The notes under the pieces are model-generated. The model searched no databases. It saw only the letters and a list, made by a program, of their open reading frames with translations, and was not told where the DNA came from. Below, piece after piece: positions 8,043-19,400 of a stretch of DNA of 42,614 nt. Where the stretch lies: NCBI GenBank assembly GCA_003152695.1, contig PMAT01000128.1, forward strand, positions 43,902-86,515. Direction: 5' to 3'. This DNA is from Acidobacteriaceae bacterium (GTDB lineage Bacteria > Acidobacteriota > Terriglobia > Terriglobales > Acidobacteriaceae). The position numbers and the translations under genes were made by a program. Position 1 is the first letter of the stretch, and the number at the start of each line of letters is the position of its first letter.

Positions 8043-8074
8043 GCCGCAGACTCGATGGGCAGTGGGTCTGCGGC
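8043..8074 (+). terminator. Strong stem-loop after flp (attenuator or mRNA stabiliser)
   Basis: GCCGCAGAC (8043-8051) pairs perfectly with GTCTGCGGC (8066-8074), a 9-bp stem with a 14-nt loop, 15 nt after the pilin stop. There is no T-tract. In highly expressed pilin genes such hairpins often protect the short pilin mRNA or partially stop transcription. Confidence 0.5.
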
Positions 8075-8226
8075 AAGCCAGGTCCAAATCATCAACCCTC
8101 CCGTCTAAACCGGGCCATAGAGACGGGAACGCGAAAGCAGATAGGTTATGGCCCTCACCAGGCTGGGTTGTGCGGTGGTGGATTGGTTCGTCAGCGCACC
8201 CCCCGGCTTCTGAAGGAGCGGGCATC

Positions 8227-8245
8227 GCCCGGACTTTTTCCGGGC
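8227..8245 (+). promoter_or_regulatory. Hairpin just upstream of cpaB
   Basis: GCCCGGA-CTTTT-TCCGGGC, a perfect 7-bp stem with a 5-nt loop, ends 17 nt before the cpaB ATG. It may affect cpaB translation or mark the second boundary of the flp-cpaB intercistronic region. Confidence 0.4.
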
Positions 8246-8262
8246 CCCGCTGAGTCAATGAA

Positions 8263-9075
8263 ATGAACCCCCGCCGACTGCTTATCGCCCTTTTATCTGC
8301 GTTGTTGCTTTCCGGCGCACTCACCTATTTTCTGACTCGCCGGATCAATGGAAAAAATGGGCGCCCCGCTGCCCAAGCCACCCAGCAATATGTCGCTGCG
8401 TCACGGCCTTTGCCGGCCGGCGAGCTGCTTAAGCCCGAGAACCTCACCTTGGTGGAATGGCCGGTAAAAGTGCCTCTGCCTGGCGCATTTCGCAAGATGG
8501 AAGACATTTCTGGCCGGGCCCTGGTCTACCCGATGGCCGCGCGGCAACCGGTGCTGGAGGGATATTTGGCGGCCGCGGGCTCCGGCATAGGCCTTACGGT
8601 CAAAATCCCGGACGGCATGCGGGCCGCTTCGGTGCGCTCCGATGAAGTCATCGGGGTGGCCGGATTCCTGTTCCCCGGTTGTCATGTGGATGTGCTGGTC
8701 ACCTTCCGCAATGAGGCGATTTCCAGTCCGGGTACGCAAATCGTTCTGCAGGATGTCGAAGTTCTCACGGTGGGTCAAAGAGCAGAGCCAGAACCGGGGG
8801 GAAAGGCGGAAAACGTCAGCGTCGTGACCTTGCTGCTGAAGCCAGAGGACACCCAGAAGCTGGTGCTGGCGAGCACCCAGGGCTCCATCCATTTCGTGCT
8901 CCGCAATGGGGCCGACCGCGGGCGGATCGCTGCGGTGCCGGTGCGGGTGGGTGAGATTTCGAGCGAGGCGCGCTCCGCAGCTCCAGCGGTGGCGCGCGCC
9001 CATGTGGCCGCGACCCACCCTTATGAGGTGGAAACCATCACCGGCGATAAACGTTCCACGATGAAGTTCGAGTGA
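8263..9075 (+). CDS. cpaB: Flp pilus assembly protein CpaB/RcpC
   Basis: 270 aa. An N-terminal membrane anchor (about residues 6-26, LLIALLSALLLSGALTYFL) is followed by a SAF domain (about 42-105: VAASRPLPAGELLKPENL...GRALVYPMAARQPV) and the RcpC/CpaB domain (about 112-230), which contains GFLFPGCHVDVLVTF and VTLLLKPEDTQKLVLASTQGSI. CpaB sits in the periplasm and supports the Tad secretin channel. Only a weak SD precedes it. The gene after it is a secretin remnant, so the normal cpaB-cpaC order is preserved but cpaC is broken. Confidence 0.92.
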   Translation: MNPRRLLIALLSALLLSGALTYFLTRRINGKNGRPAAQATQQYVAASRPLPAGELLKPENLTLVEWPVKVPLPGAFRKMEDISGRALVYPMAARQPVLEGYLAAAGSGIGLTVKIPDGMRAASVRSDEVIGVAGFLFPGCHVDVLVTFRNEAISSPGTQIVLQDVEVLTVGQRAEPEPGGKAENVSVVTLLLKPEDTQKLVLASTQGSIHFVLRNGADRGRIAAVPVRVGEISSEARSAAPAVARAHVAATHPYEVETITGDKRSTMKFE

Positions 9076-9079
9076 CAGC

Positions 9080-9331
9080 ATGCCTGCGATAAGAACTGGC
9101 GACCTACCCATCCTGGGGCAGATGGTTGGTTCCCGAATGCTGAACCATTCCCCCACCGAGCTGATCGTCATCCTCACCCCGACGGTCGTCCAACCGCTCG
9201 CCATGCCCGGCCGCGAGCGCCCGGCAATTCCCTCCTGGCAGGTGCTTTTCGTGCAGGCACCGGAATTCGATCAGGGGCCATCCGGCGGAAAGAAAATAAC
9301 GCCCGCAGTGCCGTCTGCCGATATGCATTAG
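9080..9331 (+). pseudogene. cpaC: Truncated secretin (CpaC/RcpA) C-terminal remnant
   Basis: The reading frame gives DLPILGQMVGSRM...TELIVILTPTVVQPL, which matches the last part of the secretin domain (the 'IPvLGxLFrS...nETELvIlvTPxlV.P' signature). Full-length CpaC is about 450 aa with BON and secretin domains; here only about 40 recognisable residues remain, starting 5 nt after the cpaB stop, with no SD before the ATG. An internal deletion from the cpaB end to the cpaC end is the simplest explanation. A short secretin tail cannot form a channel. The tail after VVQPL is not conserved-looking. Confidence 0.78.
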
Positions 9332-9345
9332 TGAAGGAGTGTGGC

Positions 9346-10566
9346 GTGATCTCGGTGACTCCCCATACCGAGGGTGGAAGTCTATGCCTGATTACGGTTG
9401 GACTCGACCCGGAAGCGACTGAGACCGCAAAACGAGCGGCCATGCAGGAAAGCGTCAAGTTTCTCAGTGCGTTTCCCGATTACCCGCAAAACCTGTCGCA
9501 TGCACAACTGGAGCAACAACTGGAGGGGGCTGAGGCTTTGATTTGCATGATTGACTTCGACAAGGGCAAGGACCTGGCGGTGCAGGCGGCCACCAACCTG
9601 CAGCCCATGCTCAACGGCAGGACGGCGCTGATTGCCCTCTCCGGAGATGAGAATCCCGGCCTCATCCTGCAGGCGATGCGGGCCGGTTGCAGCGAGTATC
9701 TCACCAAACCCTTGCAGACCGGTCAACTGTCAACCTGCCTACAAAAATTGCGGGCCCGCTGGCTGTCGTCTCCGCTTCGCCCCGGCCAAGCTGCGGGCCA
9801 GGTTCTGGCCTTTCTCAGCGTAAGAGGAGGAGCGGGGAGTACTACCGCGGCGATTCACCTGGGGACGTTTCTGGCCCGGCGGCACGGCCAGAAGGTGCTC
9901 ATTCTGGACCTGCATCCCCACCTCGGACACGTGGCCCTGCTGCTGGGCATGGGCTCGCACCGCTACAACTTTCACGAGCTGCTGCGCAACGTCACGCGGC
10001 TCGACCTCAGCCTGCTGAACGGCTATGTTGCCCATCATTCCAGTGGCGTGGATGTGCTTCTGTCTCCCGACTCGTTGAGCGAAACCGATCTCATTTCTGC
10101 CGATGCGCTGGGGCAAGCCATCCGGTTTCTCGCCAAGGTTTATCACTATGTCCTGATCGACTGCCCCTGCGGCCTGGGCGAGTTGAACCAAACCGCCATC
10201 GCCGGCTGCAACCAACTTTTCCTGGTGGCGACGCCCGAGGTGCCGGCCTTGCGGGACCTGGCCCGCTACGTGGACCGCCTGCTGGAATGGTATGTGCAGC
10301 CGGAGAAACTGAAAGTGGTCATCAATCAGCATGAGTCCGATTGCAGCGTAACCCTGGAGCAGATCGAGAAGGCCATCGGGCATCCGGTAGCCATCGCTCT
10401 GCCCATCAGCTCCGGGGACCTGAAGCGGGCGGTGGAGAGAGGCGAGCCGATCTCACCGGAGAAGAGGTCGGAATTCGCCAGCCAAATCAAGAACTGGGCG
10501 TCCACCCTGGTCCCGGCCGAGGCCGCCCCCACGGAAAGCAAACGCCGATTCGCGTTTTGGAATTAA
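9346..10566 (+). CDS. cpaE: CpaE/TadZ-like pilus localisation ATPase, copy 1
   Basis: 406 aa from GTG 9346, chosen because AAGGAG lies 6-7 nt upstream; GTG 9331 in the same frame overlaps that SD. Residues about 12-135 form a receiver-like domain (ALIALSG...MRAGCSEYLTKPL); about 150-390 form a MinD/ParA-type ATPase. The deviant Walker A reads RGGAGSTT (160-167): the signature Lys of GKT/GKS is Ser, as in atypical TadZ proteins, so nucleotide hydrolysis may be weak or absent. YHYVLIDCPCG is the Walker B region. TadZ marks the pole and recruits the Tad machine. It ends with KRRFAFWN, shared with copy 2. Confidence 0.9.
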   Translation: MISVTPHTEGGSLCLITVGLDPEATETAKRAAMQESVKFLSAFPDYPQNLSHAQLEQQLEGAEALICMIDFDKGKDLAVQAATNLQPMLNGRTALIALSGDENPGLILQAMRAGCSEYLTKPLQTGQLSTCLQKLRARWLSSPLRPGQAAGQVLAFLSVRGGAGSTTAAIHLGTFLARRHGQKVLILDLHPHLGHVALLLGMGSHRYNFHELLRNVTRLDLSLLNGYVAHHSSGVDVLLSPDSLSETDLISADALGQAIRFLAKVYHYVLIDCPCGLGELNQTAIAGCNQLFLVATPEVPALRDLARYVDRLLEWYVQPEKLKVVINQHESDCSVTLEQIEKAIGHPVAIALPISSGDLKRAVERGEPISPEKRSEFASQIKNWASTLVPAEAAPTESKRRFAFWN

Positions 10567-10602
10567 CCGGGCATGGAAAGAAGAGCTTTGAGGAACGATG
10601 CT

Positions 10603-11952
<1,350 letters not shown>

Positions 11953-11963
11953 GGAGTGCGCTG

Positions 11964-12935
11964 ATGGCTGTGACGGTATCGCTATTTATCTTCTTTGCCG
12001 TGGTGACGTTTGCGGTCGTCGTCTTCTTGACCCGCCCCTCGGCCACCGCCCGCCTGGTGGAGCGCCGTCTGGCGGGAGTGCGGATGCCGGGCAGCCCCGG
12101 TGCCCTGGGCGGAGGCGGGTCCGCGGAATTCCTTAAGCAGTCCATCCTGAGCGAAATCAAATGGCTGAACCAGCTGCTGGAACGTTGGGGTATGGCGCAC
12201 AAAATATCGGTGCTGCTGACTCAGGCCGAGAGTTCCTGGAGTGTAAGTACGGTTCTGCTCGCCTCCGGAATTCTGGGAGCGATGGGGTTCTTCATCGCTC
12301 GTTTTTGGCTCGTCGATCTCATCCCTGGACTGATAGCCGGGACCCTGGCCGCCACGCTTCCCATTCTGGTTCTGCGGGCCAAGGGAGCCCGCCGGCTGAA
12401 TAAGTTCAACCAGAAGCTGCCCGACGCTCTCGACCTGATGGCCCGCGCTTTACGCGCCGGGCACTCCGTCGGGGCGGCCATCGAGATTGTCGCGCAGGAG
12501 GGCGGCGAGCCCCTGCGTTCGGAATTCAAGGAAGTCTACAAACAACAAAGCTTTGGGCTGCCGCAGCGGGACGCCTTGCTGCAACTGGGGCGCCGGGTGC
12601 CGTCTGCCGACTTGCAGATTGTAATCACGGCCATGCTGGTGCAGAAAGAAACCGGCGGGAACCTGGTGGACATTCTGGAGCGGACCACGGCCGTGCTGCG
12701 CGATCGCATGCGCATCCAGGGCGAGTTGCGGGTGCGTACGGCGCAAGGACGGCTGACCGGCTGGATCCTGTGCTTGCTGCCGGTGGTCATGTTCTTTCTC
12801 ATCAATGCCGCCAATCCCGGTTACGCCGACGTGCTGGTGCACGATCCGGTGGGAAGAAAGCTGACCTATGCCGGGATCGGCATGATGGCGTTGGGCGGAT
12901 TGCTGATCCGCAAAATCGTCAGGATCAAGGTGTGA
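11964..12935 (+). CDS. tadB: TadB inner-membrane platform protein
   Basis: 323 aa from ATG 11964 with GGGAG upstream. An N-terminal membrane segment (residues about 5-23) is followed by two hydrophobic segments near residues 90-140, then the T2SS-F domain ([26 protein letters not shown]...[25 protein letters not shown]), and two C-terminal membrane segments. It forms the inner-membrane platform with TadC that the CpaF ATPase drives. An open frame extends upstream to 11418 inside cpaF but is not coding. Confidence 0.94.
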   Translation: MAVTVSLFIFFAVVTFAVVVFLTRPSATARLVERRLAGVRMPGSPGALGGGGSAEFLKQSILSEIKWLNQLLERWGMAHKISVLLTQAESSWSVSTVLLASGILGAMGFFIARFWLVDLIPGLIAGTLAATLPILVLRAKGARRLNKFNQKLPDALDLMARALRAGHSVGAAIEIVAQEGGEPLRSEFKEVYKQQSFGLPQRDALLQLGRRVPSADLQIVITAMLVQKETGGNLVDILERTTAVLRDRMRIQGELRVRTAQGRLTGWILCLLPVVMFFLINAANPGYADVLVHDPVGRKLTYAGIGMMALGGLLIRKIVRIKV

Positions 12936-12938
12936 GCC

Positions 12939-13847
12939 ATGACACTTGTACAGATTCTGGGCCTGCAGTTGACCGCCTTCTTCGCTACCGCGCTGGTGGT
13001 TGTCTGGTTCATGACGCGACCGACCTCAGCCGCCAAGCGTGTCTTAGGGATGGCCCGCTTACTGCCGGCCTCGGCTGAGACCAGGCGGGCGGGTCCGCGT
13101 AAGGTGCAAGGTCAACTGCTGCGCGCGGCCCATTTCCTAGGGGCACGGCTGGGAATCGCGGGCGGGGAAAAGTTGCGCAAGCGTTTCCTGGCTGCCGGGC
13201 TGCGCAATCAGAGCAGCATCGATGTCTATGTCGCGGCCCGCCTGCTGGCGCCCATCGCGGTGCTGGTGCTTTGGAGCTTTTTTCACCAGATCACGTTTCT
13301 TTGGATCACCATAATGCTGGGGGCCGCCTATCTTGGCCCGGACATGTGGTTGAAGGCCGTGACCAAGAAGCGCCGGGAGCGCATCCGCTTCGGGCTGCCT
13401 GACGCCGTGGATCTGATGGTGGTCTGCGTGGACGCCGGCCTCGGCCTCGACCAGGCACTGCTGCGCACCGGAGAGGAGTTGGCGACCAGTCATCCCGTGC
13501 TGGCGGAAGAATTACTGCAGCTCAATCTGGAGCAGCGGGCCGGCAAACCGCGCATTGATGCCTGGCGCGATATGGCCGATAGAACTCAGTTGGAGGCGGT
13601 AAAAGGTTTTGCGAACATGCTGGCCCAGTCCGACCGGTTTGGTACTCCGATTTCGAAAGGGCTCAGTATCTTCGCTGACGGCTTGCGCAAACAGCGCAGT
13701 CAACAATCGGAGGAAATGGCCGCCAAGAGCACCATCAAGCTGATGTTTCCCCTGGTCCTGTTCATCTTTCCCAGCATGTTCATTGTTCTGCTGGGTCCGG
13801 CGGCGCTGCTGATGTCGCGGAACCTGGGGGCGCTTGGAGGCAAGTAG
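12939..13847 (+). CDS. tadC: TadC inner-membrane platform protein
   Basis: 302 aa, 3 nt after the tadB stop. An N-terminal membrane segment, a pair near residues 100-130, a T2SS-F domain (GLPDAVDLMVVCVDAGLGLDQALLRTGEEL...FANMLAQSDRFGTPISKGL) and a C-terminal membrane segment (IKLMFPLVLFIFPSMFIVLLGP). It partners TadB in the Tad platform. The conserved tadA-tadB-tadC order supports the call. Confidence 0.94.
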   Translation: MTLVQILGLQLTAFFATALVVVWFMTRPTSAAKRVLGMARLLPASAETRRAGPRKVQGQLLRAAHFLGARLGIAGGEKLRKRFLAAGLRNQSSIDVYVAARLLAPIAVLVLWSFFHQITFLWITIMLGAAYLGPDMWLKAVTKKRRERIRFGLPDAVDLMVVCVDAGLGLDQALLRTGEELATSHPVLAEELLQLNLEQRAGKPRIDAWRDMADRTQLEAVKGFANMLAQSDRFGTPISKGLSIFADGLRKQRSQQSEEMAAKSTIKLMFPLVLFIFPSMFIVLLGPAALLMSRNLGALGGK

Positions 13848-13942
13848 GTATGGGCAGAACCCATGGGTGCAAGGGGCCGGGAAGCGCAAGGTCTTCGTCC
13901 GGTAAGCGGCGAATCCGCAATCTCAACCAGAAAGGAGGCGAG

Positions 13943-14035
13943 ATGGACGGCACAACGATTATTCGCGTGGTTTCAGGAATGCTTTTCGTGTTGGTCCTGG
14001 CAGTCCTGATTTGGCGTAGGAAAAAAACAGCCTAG
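13943..14035 (+). CDS. 30-aa single-pass membrane peptide
   Basis: MDGTTIIRVVSGMLF... with one hydrophobic helix (about residues 7-24) and a basic tail WRRKKTA, predicting N-out/C-in topology. AAAGGAGG sits 4 nt before the ATG (13931-13938), an unusually strong ribosome-binding site for such a short frame. It lies between tadC and cpaE2 in the pilus cluster. No family recognised; it could be an accessory Tad subunit or regulator. Confidence 0.6.
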   Translation: MDGTTIIRVVSGMLFVLVLAVLIWRRKKTA

Positions 14036-14109
14036 GCCCCCTCGTCATTACAGGCGGAGGGGATGGCTCAGGAACCCAAGCAGGGGGCGCGCCCTAGGGC
14101 GTGAGCAAT

Positions 14110-15330
14110 ATGGTGAGCACACCAGTCACACCATCTGAATCCGGGATCTCTCTGGTCACGGTATGCCTGGACCCGGCAACCGTTAGCGCCGTCTCGCGAG
14201 TGGCGGCACAACTGCTGGGAGCATCCTTCACCGGCAATATGCCCGACTACTTACCCCGTAATCGGGATGTCGATCTGCTGAAAGCGATGCAGAAGTCGGA
14301 GGGATGCTTGTGCGTGATCAACGCCGATCGCGACCGGCAGCTGGCGATGGAGACAGCCATGTCTTTGCACCAGTTGCTGGGGGAACGTATCCTGCTGATA
14401 GCGCTCTCCGCCAAGTCGGATGCCGATCTGGTCCTGGATGCCATGCGGGCGGGCTTCGCGGAGTATCTCGCGAGTCCGCTGAATGCGGACCAGCTCCACG
14501 ATTCGCTGGTGCGCTTGCAGCGCCGTTGGGCGGTAGCTCGCTCTGCCAAGTCTGGCCACGTGCTGGCCTTTCTGGGAGTACGGGGAGGGGCGGGAGCCAC
14601 CACTCTGGTGGTTCATCTGGCCACGTTCCTGGCGCAGTTGTGCGGCAAGAAGGTCCTGGTGGTAGACCAGCATCGCCAGTTAGGCCATGTGGGACTCTAT
14701 CTAGGCCTGCCCGCAGCCGACTATCACTTTTACGATTTGGCCCGCAACATCGAGCGGGTCGATGCCAACCTTTTGAGCGGCTTTGTCGTGCACGACGTGC
14801 ATGGGGTCGATGTGCTACCGGGCCCGGAGGGGCTGTTTGGATTCACCGACGTGCCGCTTAGCTCCATTCAGCAGACCATTCGCTATCTCCGCGGCAGCTA
14901 TGAGTACGTAGTCGTCGATTGTTGCCAGGGCGTAGGCAATGCCAATGAGGCCACCATCGCAGAATGCGACCAGCTTTACCTGGTTGCTACTCCCGACGTG
15001 CCGGCGTTGCGCGACCTTTCCCGCTACGTGGACAACTTACTGCAATACAACTTTCCCCCGGGCAAAGTAAGTGTGGTCATCAACCGCTTCCGCTCCCAAG
15101 GAGAAGTGACGCTTGAAGGAATTGCCGAAGCGGTGAGGCTGCCGGTGGCGCTAACCATCCCGAATAATTCCACGGAATTGATTAACGCAATGAATACTGG
15201 CAAGCCGATAACGCCGGAATCGCGTTCCGAGTTCGCCAAGCAACTGCGGAAGTGGGCCACCAGCCTGGCGGGGCCGGCGGTTCAGGATGCAACGGCCCCG
15301 AAACGAGGGTTTGCATTCTGGAAGGGATGA
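14110..15330 (+). CDS. CpaE/TadZ-like pilus localisation ATPase, copy 2
   Basis: 406 aa from ATG 14110; GTG 14101 would add three residues, and neither has a clear SD. It is the same two-part build as copy 1: receiver-like domain (about 14-138, IALSAKSDADLVLDAMRAGFAEYLASPL) and MinD/ParA fold with a lysine-less Walker A RGGAGATT (158-165), YEYVVVDCCQG and LYLVATPDVPALRDLSRYVDNLL. Similar to copy 1 over its whole length, clearly an old duplication. It ends KRGFAFWKG, mirroring KRRFAFWN. The two may form heterodimers or serve different poles or pilus states. Confidence 0.88.
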   Translation: MVSTPVTPSESGISLVTVCLDPATVSAVSRVAAQLLGASFTGNMPDYLPRNRDVDLLKAMQKSEGCLCVINADRDRQLAMETAMSLHQLLGERILLIALSAKSDADLVLDAMRAGFAEYLASPLNADQLHDSLVRLQRRWAVARSAKSGHVLAFLGVRGGAGATTLVVHLATFLAQLCGKKVLVVDQHRQLGHVGLYLGLPAADYHFYDLARNIERVDANLLSGFVVHDVHGVDVLPGPEGLFGFTDVPLSSIQQTIRYLRGSYEYVVVDCCQGVGNANEATIAECDQLYLVATPDVPALRDLSRYVDNLLQYNFPPGKVSVVINRFRSQGEVTLEGIAEAVRLPVALTIPNNSTELINAMNTGKPITPESRSEFAKQLRKWATSLAGPAVQDATAPKRGFAFWKG

Positions 15331-15473
15331 CCGCCGGCCTGGGGCTGGAACTGCACCAAGCATCGCGACCACCACCCCGATGGCCCGCACTACCCGTACA
15401 AGCGGATGTATCAATCCTGAACCGCTATAATCCAATTCCGGGGAGACACTCGACGGGAAAGGGAGTCTAGGTT

Positions 15474-16277
15474 CTGGCACGCATTCAACTACTCGGAGTT
15501 CTTCTGTGTTACAACGACGGCGATCTTCTGGAGGACTCCCTCCGCTATCTTCTTGACCAAGGCCATCATGTAATTGTGTGGGACCACGGATCTACGGACG
15601 AAACTCCGGAAATCATCCATCGCTACCAAAGCGAGTTACTGGAAAGTCGCCACATCCCGAGAGAGTTCGACTTTTATGAGTTGTATGCAGCCATGTCGAG
15701 ACATCTTCTGGAAAGCTATGTATCGACGTACGACTGGATTTCATGGCCGGACCAGGACGAGTTTCTGGAGGGACCGTCTCGCGCAAAGCCGTACCGGGAA
15801 TGCGTCGAAGAAGTGCACGCTTCGCCCTATAGCTGGATACAATTCCATAACTTTAACTATTGGCTGACCAGCGCCGACGATCCGGAAATCCAGTCGCCGT
15901 CGCTTCGCATCCGGCATTATTCGCTCTTTCCAGATTGTGCTCCGCGCATTCGCTCCTGGCGCGCCTCGGCGACCAACCTCCGGGTCTTCAACCACAATCC
16001 GCCGCTGGGCGATCCCTGGCCCGCGCACTTCAACCTTCGTCATTACCCCATGCGATCGCGTGAGCAAATGCTGGCCCGCATCTTGCGCGACCGCGCGGGT
16101 TTGCGCCGCGGCGACAGCAACTACCATTACGACAATATGAGGCTGAATATGGATCGCCTGGAGATCGCGCCCGAGCAACTTCACTGTGACGACGGGCGCT
16201 CGGAGTTGAATCCCGAGCCGATTTTTAATTGGCGCTCCATTTACGGATTTGGCGCACCTGTAGAGTCCTTCTCCTGA
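15474..16277 (+). CDS. Family-2-like glycosyltransferase with a probable CTG start
   Basis: Translation in this frame begins LARIQLLGVLLCYNDGDLLE after an in-frame TAG at 15468, so no ATG/GTG/TTG is available for the N-terminal strand. CTG at 15474 follows AGGGAG by about 8 nt and would encode the initiator (267 aa). Motifs: VIVWDHGSTDET (nucleotide-sugar loop) and WPDQDEFLEG (metal-binding D-Q-D), as in the PF13704-type Glyco_tranf_2_4 proteins. The C-terminal half has PAHFNLRHYPMRS. It probably acts in the cytoplasm on surface glycans. An internal ATG (15576-region) would remove the first strand and is rejected. Confidence 0.75.
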   Translation: MARIQLLGVLLCYNDGDLLEDSLRYLLDQGHHVIVWDHGSTDETPEIIHRYQSELLESRHIPREFDFYELYAAMSRHLLESYVSTYDWISWPDQDEFLEGPSRAKPYRECVEEVHASPYSWIQFHNFNYWLTSADDPEIQSPSLRIRHYSLFPDCAPRIRSWRASATNLRVFNHNPPLGDPWPAHFNLRHYPMRSREQMLARILRDRAGLRRGDSNYHYDNMRLNMDRLEIAPEQLHCDDGRSELNPEPIFNWRSIYGFGAPVESFS

Positions 16278-16494
16278 GGCCGGGCGGCGTGTCGGTATTC
16301 GGCGTGGGAACGAAAGCGGAAAACCGCGCTAAGGTATCGTATTTGAGAGGAAACCATCGGGCCGGTTCGCCAACGCGGCAACCTCACTGCTAGAATATCG
16401 GTTTCAACAGCCTCGGTTGCGGAAGCCGGCCGATACTCGCGATCAGGACAAAACTCTCGCGCGACGCTACGGCTTGGATTGCCTATGAGCTCCA

Positions 16495-19400
16495 ATGAAT
16501 TACTTCTGGGATGATCAGTTTCATCTTTATCGAACTAAGAATCCGGGAGAGTTCTCCTATTCCGACGGCGTAGAAGTGGAAGAACGCCTGCTTAGCATTG
16601 TCGCGAACGCCACAGACCGCAGTACTTTCTCGCAAGAATTAGCGCAGCACATTTGCGACTGGCCTACTGAGTACTACTTCAGCCGGTCTCGCCACTGCCT
16701 GGTGCGGCCGCTGGAGTTGCATTCGGGCGATAAAGTTCTGGAGCTGGGGTGCGGTTGCGGCGCGATCACCCGCTATCTTGGGGAGATTGGCGCGCAGGTG
16801 GTCGCCGTCGAAGGAAGCTTGGCCCGGGCGCGTGTCGCCGCAGAGCGCTGCCGGGACCTCACCAATGTTCGAGTCGTGGTAGATGACCTTCTGAGTTTTG
16901 AAACCGATGAGCGATTTGATTGCATACTTTTAATCGGAGTGCTGGAATATGCGGCCTTGTTCTCAGAAAGAGAGAAGCCGTTTGAGCACTATCTGCAGGC
17001 GGTAAGCCGTTTCCTCGCGCCCGGCGGCCGGGTGGTTCTCGCCATCGAGAATAAGCTGGGCTTGAAGTACTTCAACGGTTGTGGCGAAGACCACATCGGT
17101 GTGCCGTTCTTCGGAGTTCAAGATCTCTACGGGAGTAGAACCGCGCGTACCTTCGGAAGACAGGAATTAATCTTACTGCTATCTGCATCGGGACTATCCC
17201 GGGTCCGCTTCTATTATCCTTTTCCAGACTATAAGCTGCCGACGGTGGTTCTCTCTGAGAACGCCTTGACCGATCCTGGGTTTGACACGGTCGATTTGCT
17301 GGCCCGCTGCCATGCTCGCGACTATACGGGTTCGCCCTACCGCGGCTTCGACGAAGCGCTCGCTTTCTCCGTGTTGCATACCAATGGCCTGGTCGCCGAC
17401 CTGAGCAACTCATTCCTTATCGTCGCGACCCCGGACAAGGGACCGCAAGCAAGGGCTACGGAGCTTGCCTTTGCATGGTCGGTAAATCGCGCGCCTGAAT
17501 TTTGTACGCAAACGACCTTTGTGCAGGATGGTTCTGAAATACGAGTGCTGAAGAAGCCGCTGACGACGTCGGTCGTTGAGCGTCGTACGGTAGATGAGAG
17601 CCTGACCATCACGCATCAGGTGTCTGAATCCGTGTACCGGCCCGGCCGGCAATTGTTGTGGGACCTGTTGCGAGCGCGAGCTGCTGGTGGAGATGTGGAA
17701 TCCATCGTTCAGGCGCTGCGGCCGTGGATGGAATTTCTCTTGCAGCATGCTCGTGTGTCGCCGTCGCAAGTCGTTGGTGCTTCCGGGGAACTGCCAAGAC
17801 TAGCGTCCTACGTGCTAGCTGGCGACCTCCTGGACTGCACTCCCTTCAACCTTCTCAGGATTGATGGCGACCTGGTGCCCATTGATGATGAGTGGCAGAG
17901 CGAAAACGACGTTAGTTTAGGGTGGGTGGTAACCCGGGGTGTTTTATGGTCGATGCCTTCCGGGTTGTCAGCGGGCAGTCTCGCGCCATCGATTCTGGAG
18001 CTAATCGAGGCACTCTGCGGCAGCTTTCATCTGGCAGTTTCGGAGGCCGACCTGGAAATCTGGCTCCGCCAGGAAGCGGAGTTCCAGAAACTCGTTGTTG
18101 GTTATCCCTGTGAACCCCTGACCACGGGAAGAACATTTCGCGGAATGCGGCCTTTCATAAGCGAGATCTCCAGCTTGAAGCAGACGTTAGGCCAACGGGA
18201 CGAGCAGGTCAGCATCCTGAAGCAGGCGGTTGCCGCGCGCCAGGTAGATGTCGCCAATCTCAGGACCACGTTAGGCGAACGAGACGCCGAGCTTGACCAA
18301 GTGAAGGCACGTAGCAGCCTGTTAAGCGTGGAGTTGGCCCAACGCACTCAGCAATTGAACAGTGTCCTCCAGTCGCGAGCGTGGCGATTGACCGCTCCGT
18401 TGCGCGCCGTTGCCAAACTCCGGCCACGCTCCCGCCTTGAAGCGCGTCAAATGAAGATAGACGCGCAGCTAATTGCGCAATCCGGTCTCTTTGACGCTGA
18501 CTGGTATTTGTCGCAAAACCCGGATGTTGCGACGCACGGTGCAGACCCAATCGCTCACTATCTTCAGCAGGGGGCCTTGGAAGGGCGAGATCCTAGCCCC
18601 AATTTCAGTAGTAAGTGGTACCTTGAGCATAATCCTGATGTGCGAGCGGCTGGGTTCACTCCCCTGGTCCACTACCTGCGCTTTGGAGCTACCGAAGGTC
18701 GCAGACCATCACCTACTGACGAAGCTGCTAATCCTAAGCAAAGTGTGGCGGAGGCCCAGAAGGAGTGGGACAACCTAGGTCATGCCCGGCTTCAGCAACT
18801 TCTGCACAGCGACGACCGAGTAGCATTTGGAGCAACCGAAAACCCCACGGTTTCCATTATTCTAGTTTTCTATAACAAAGCCCACCTGTCGCTGCTGTGC
18901 CTCGATTCCATACTGGACAATGCTGACGTTCCTTACGAAGTCGTAATTGTGAATAACTGCTCGAGCGATGAGACTAATAGCTTATTGGAGCGAATTGATG
19001 GGGCAACCATCATTAATAATGCAGCTAACCTTGGATTTGGCGATGCCTGTATGCAAGGAGCGGAGCAGGCGCGGGGCGAATATCTTTGCTTCTTAAATAA
19101 TGATGCCTTATTGCAACCCCATGCGCTTTCGTCAGCTGTGGCAAGCTTTCGCGAAGCTTCCAAGGTCGGAGTAGTTGGCGGTAAGATCCTCCTGGCGAAT
19201 GGCGACCTGCAAGAGGCCGGAAGCATGATCTGGTCGGATGGAAGCGCATTAGGATATGGGCGAGGCGATGATCCTAGCCTGCCGCAATATGAGTTTCGAC
19301 GCCCGGTAGATTATTGTTCCGGAGCATTCTTGATTACGCCGCGTTCCCTTTTCCGTCAGTTGGGTGGATTTAACCGGATATTCAGTCCCGCTTACTATGA

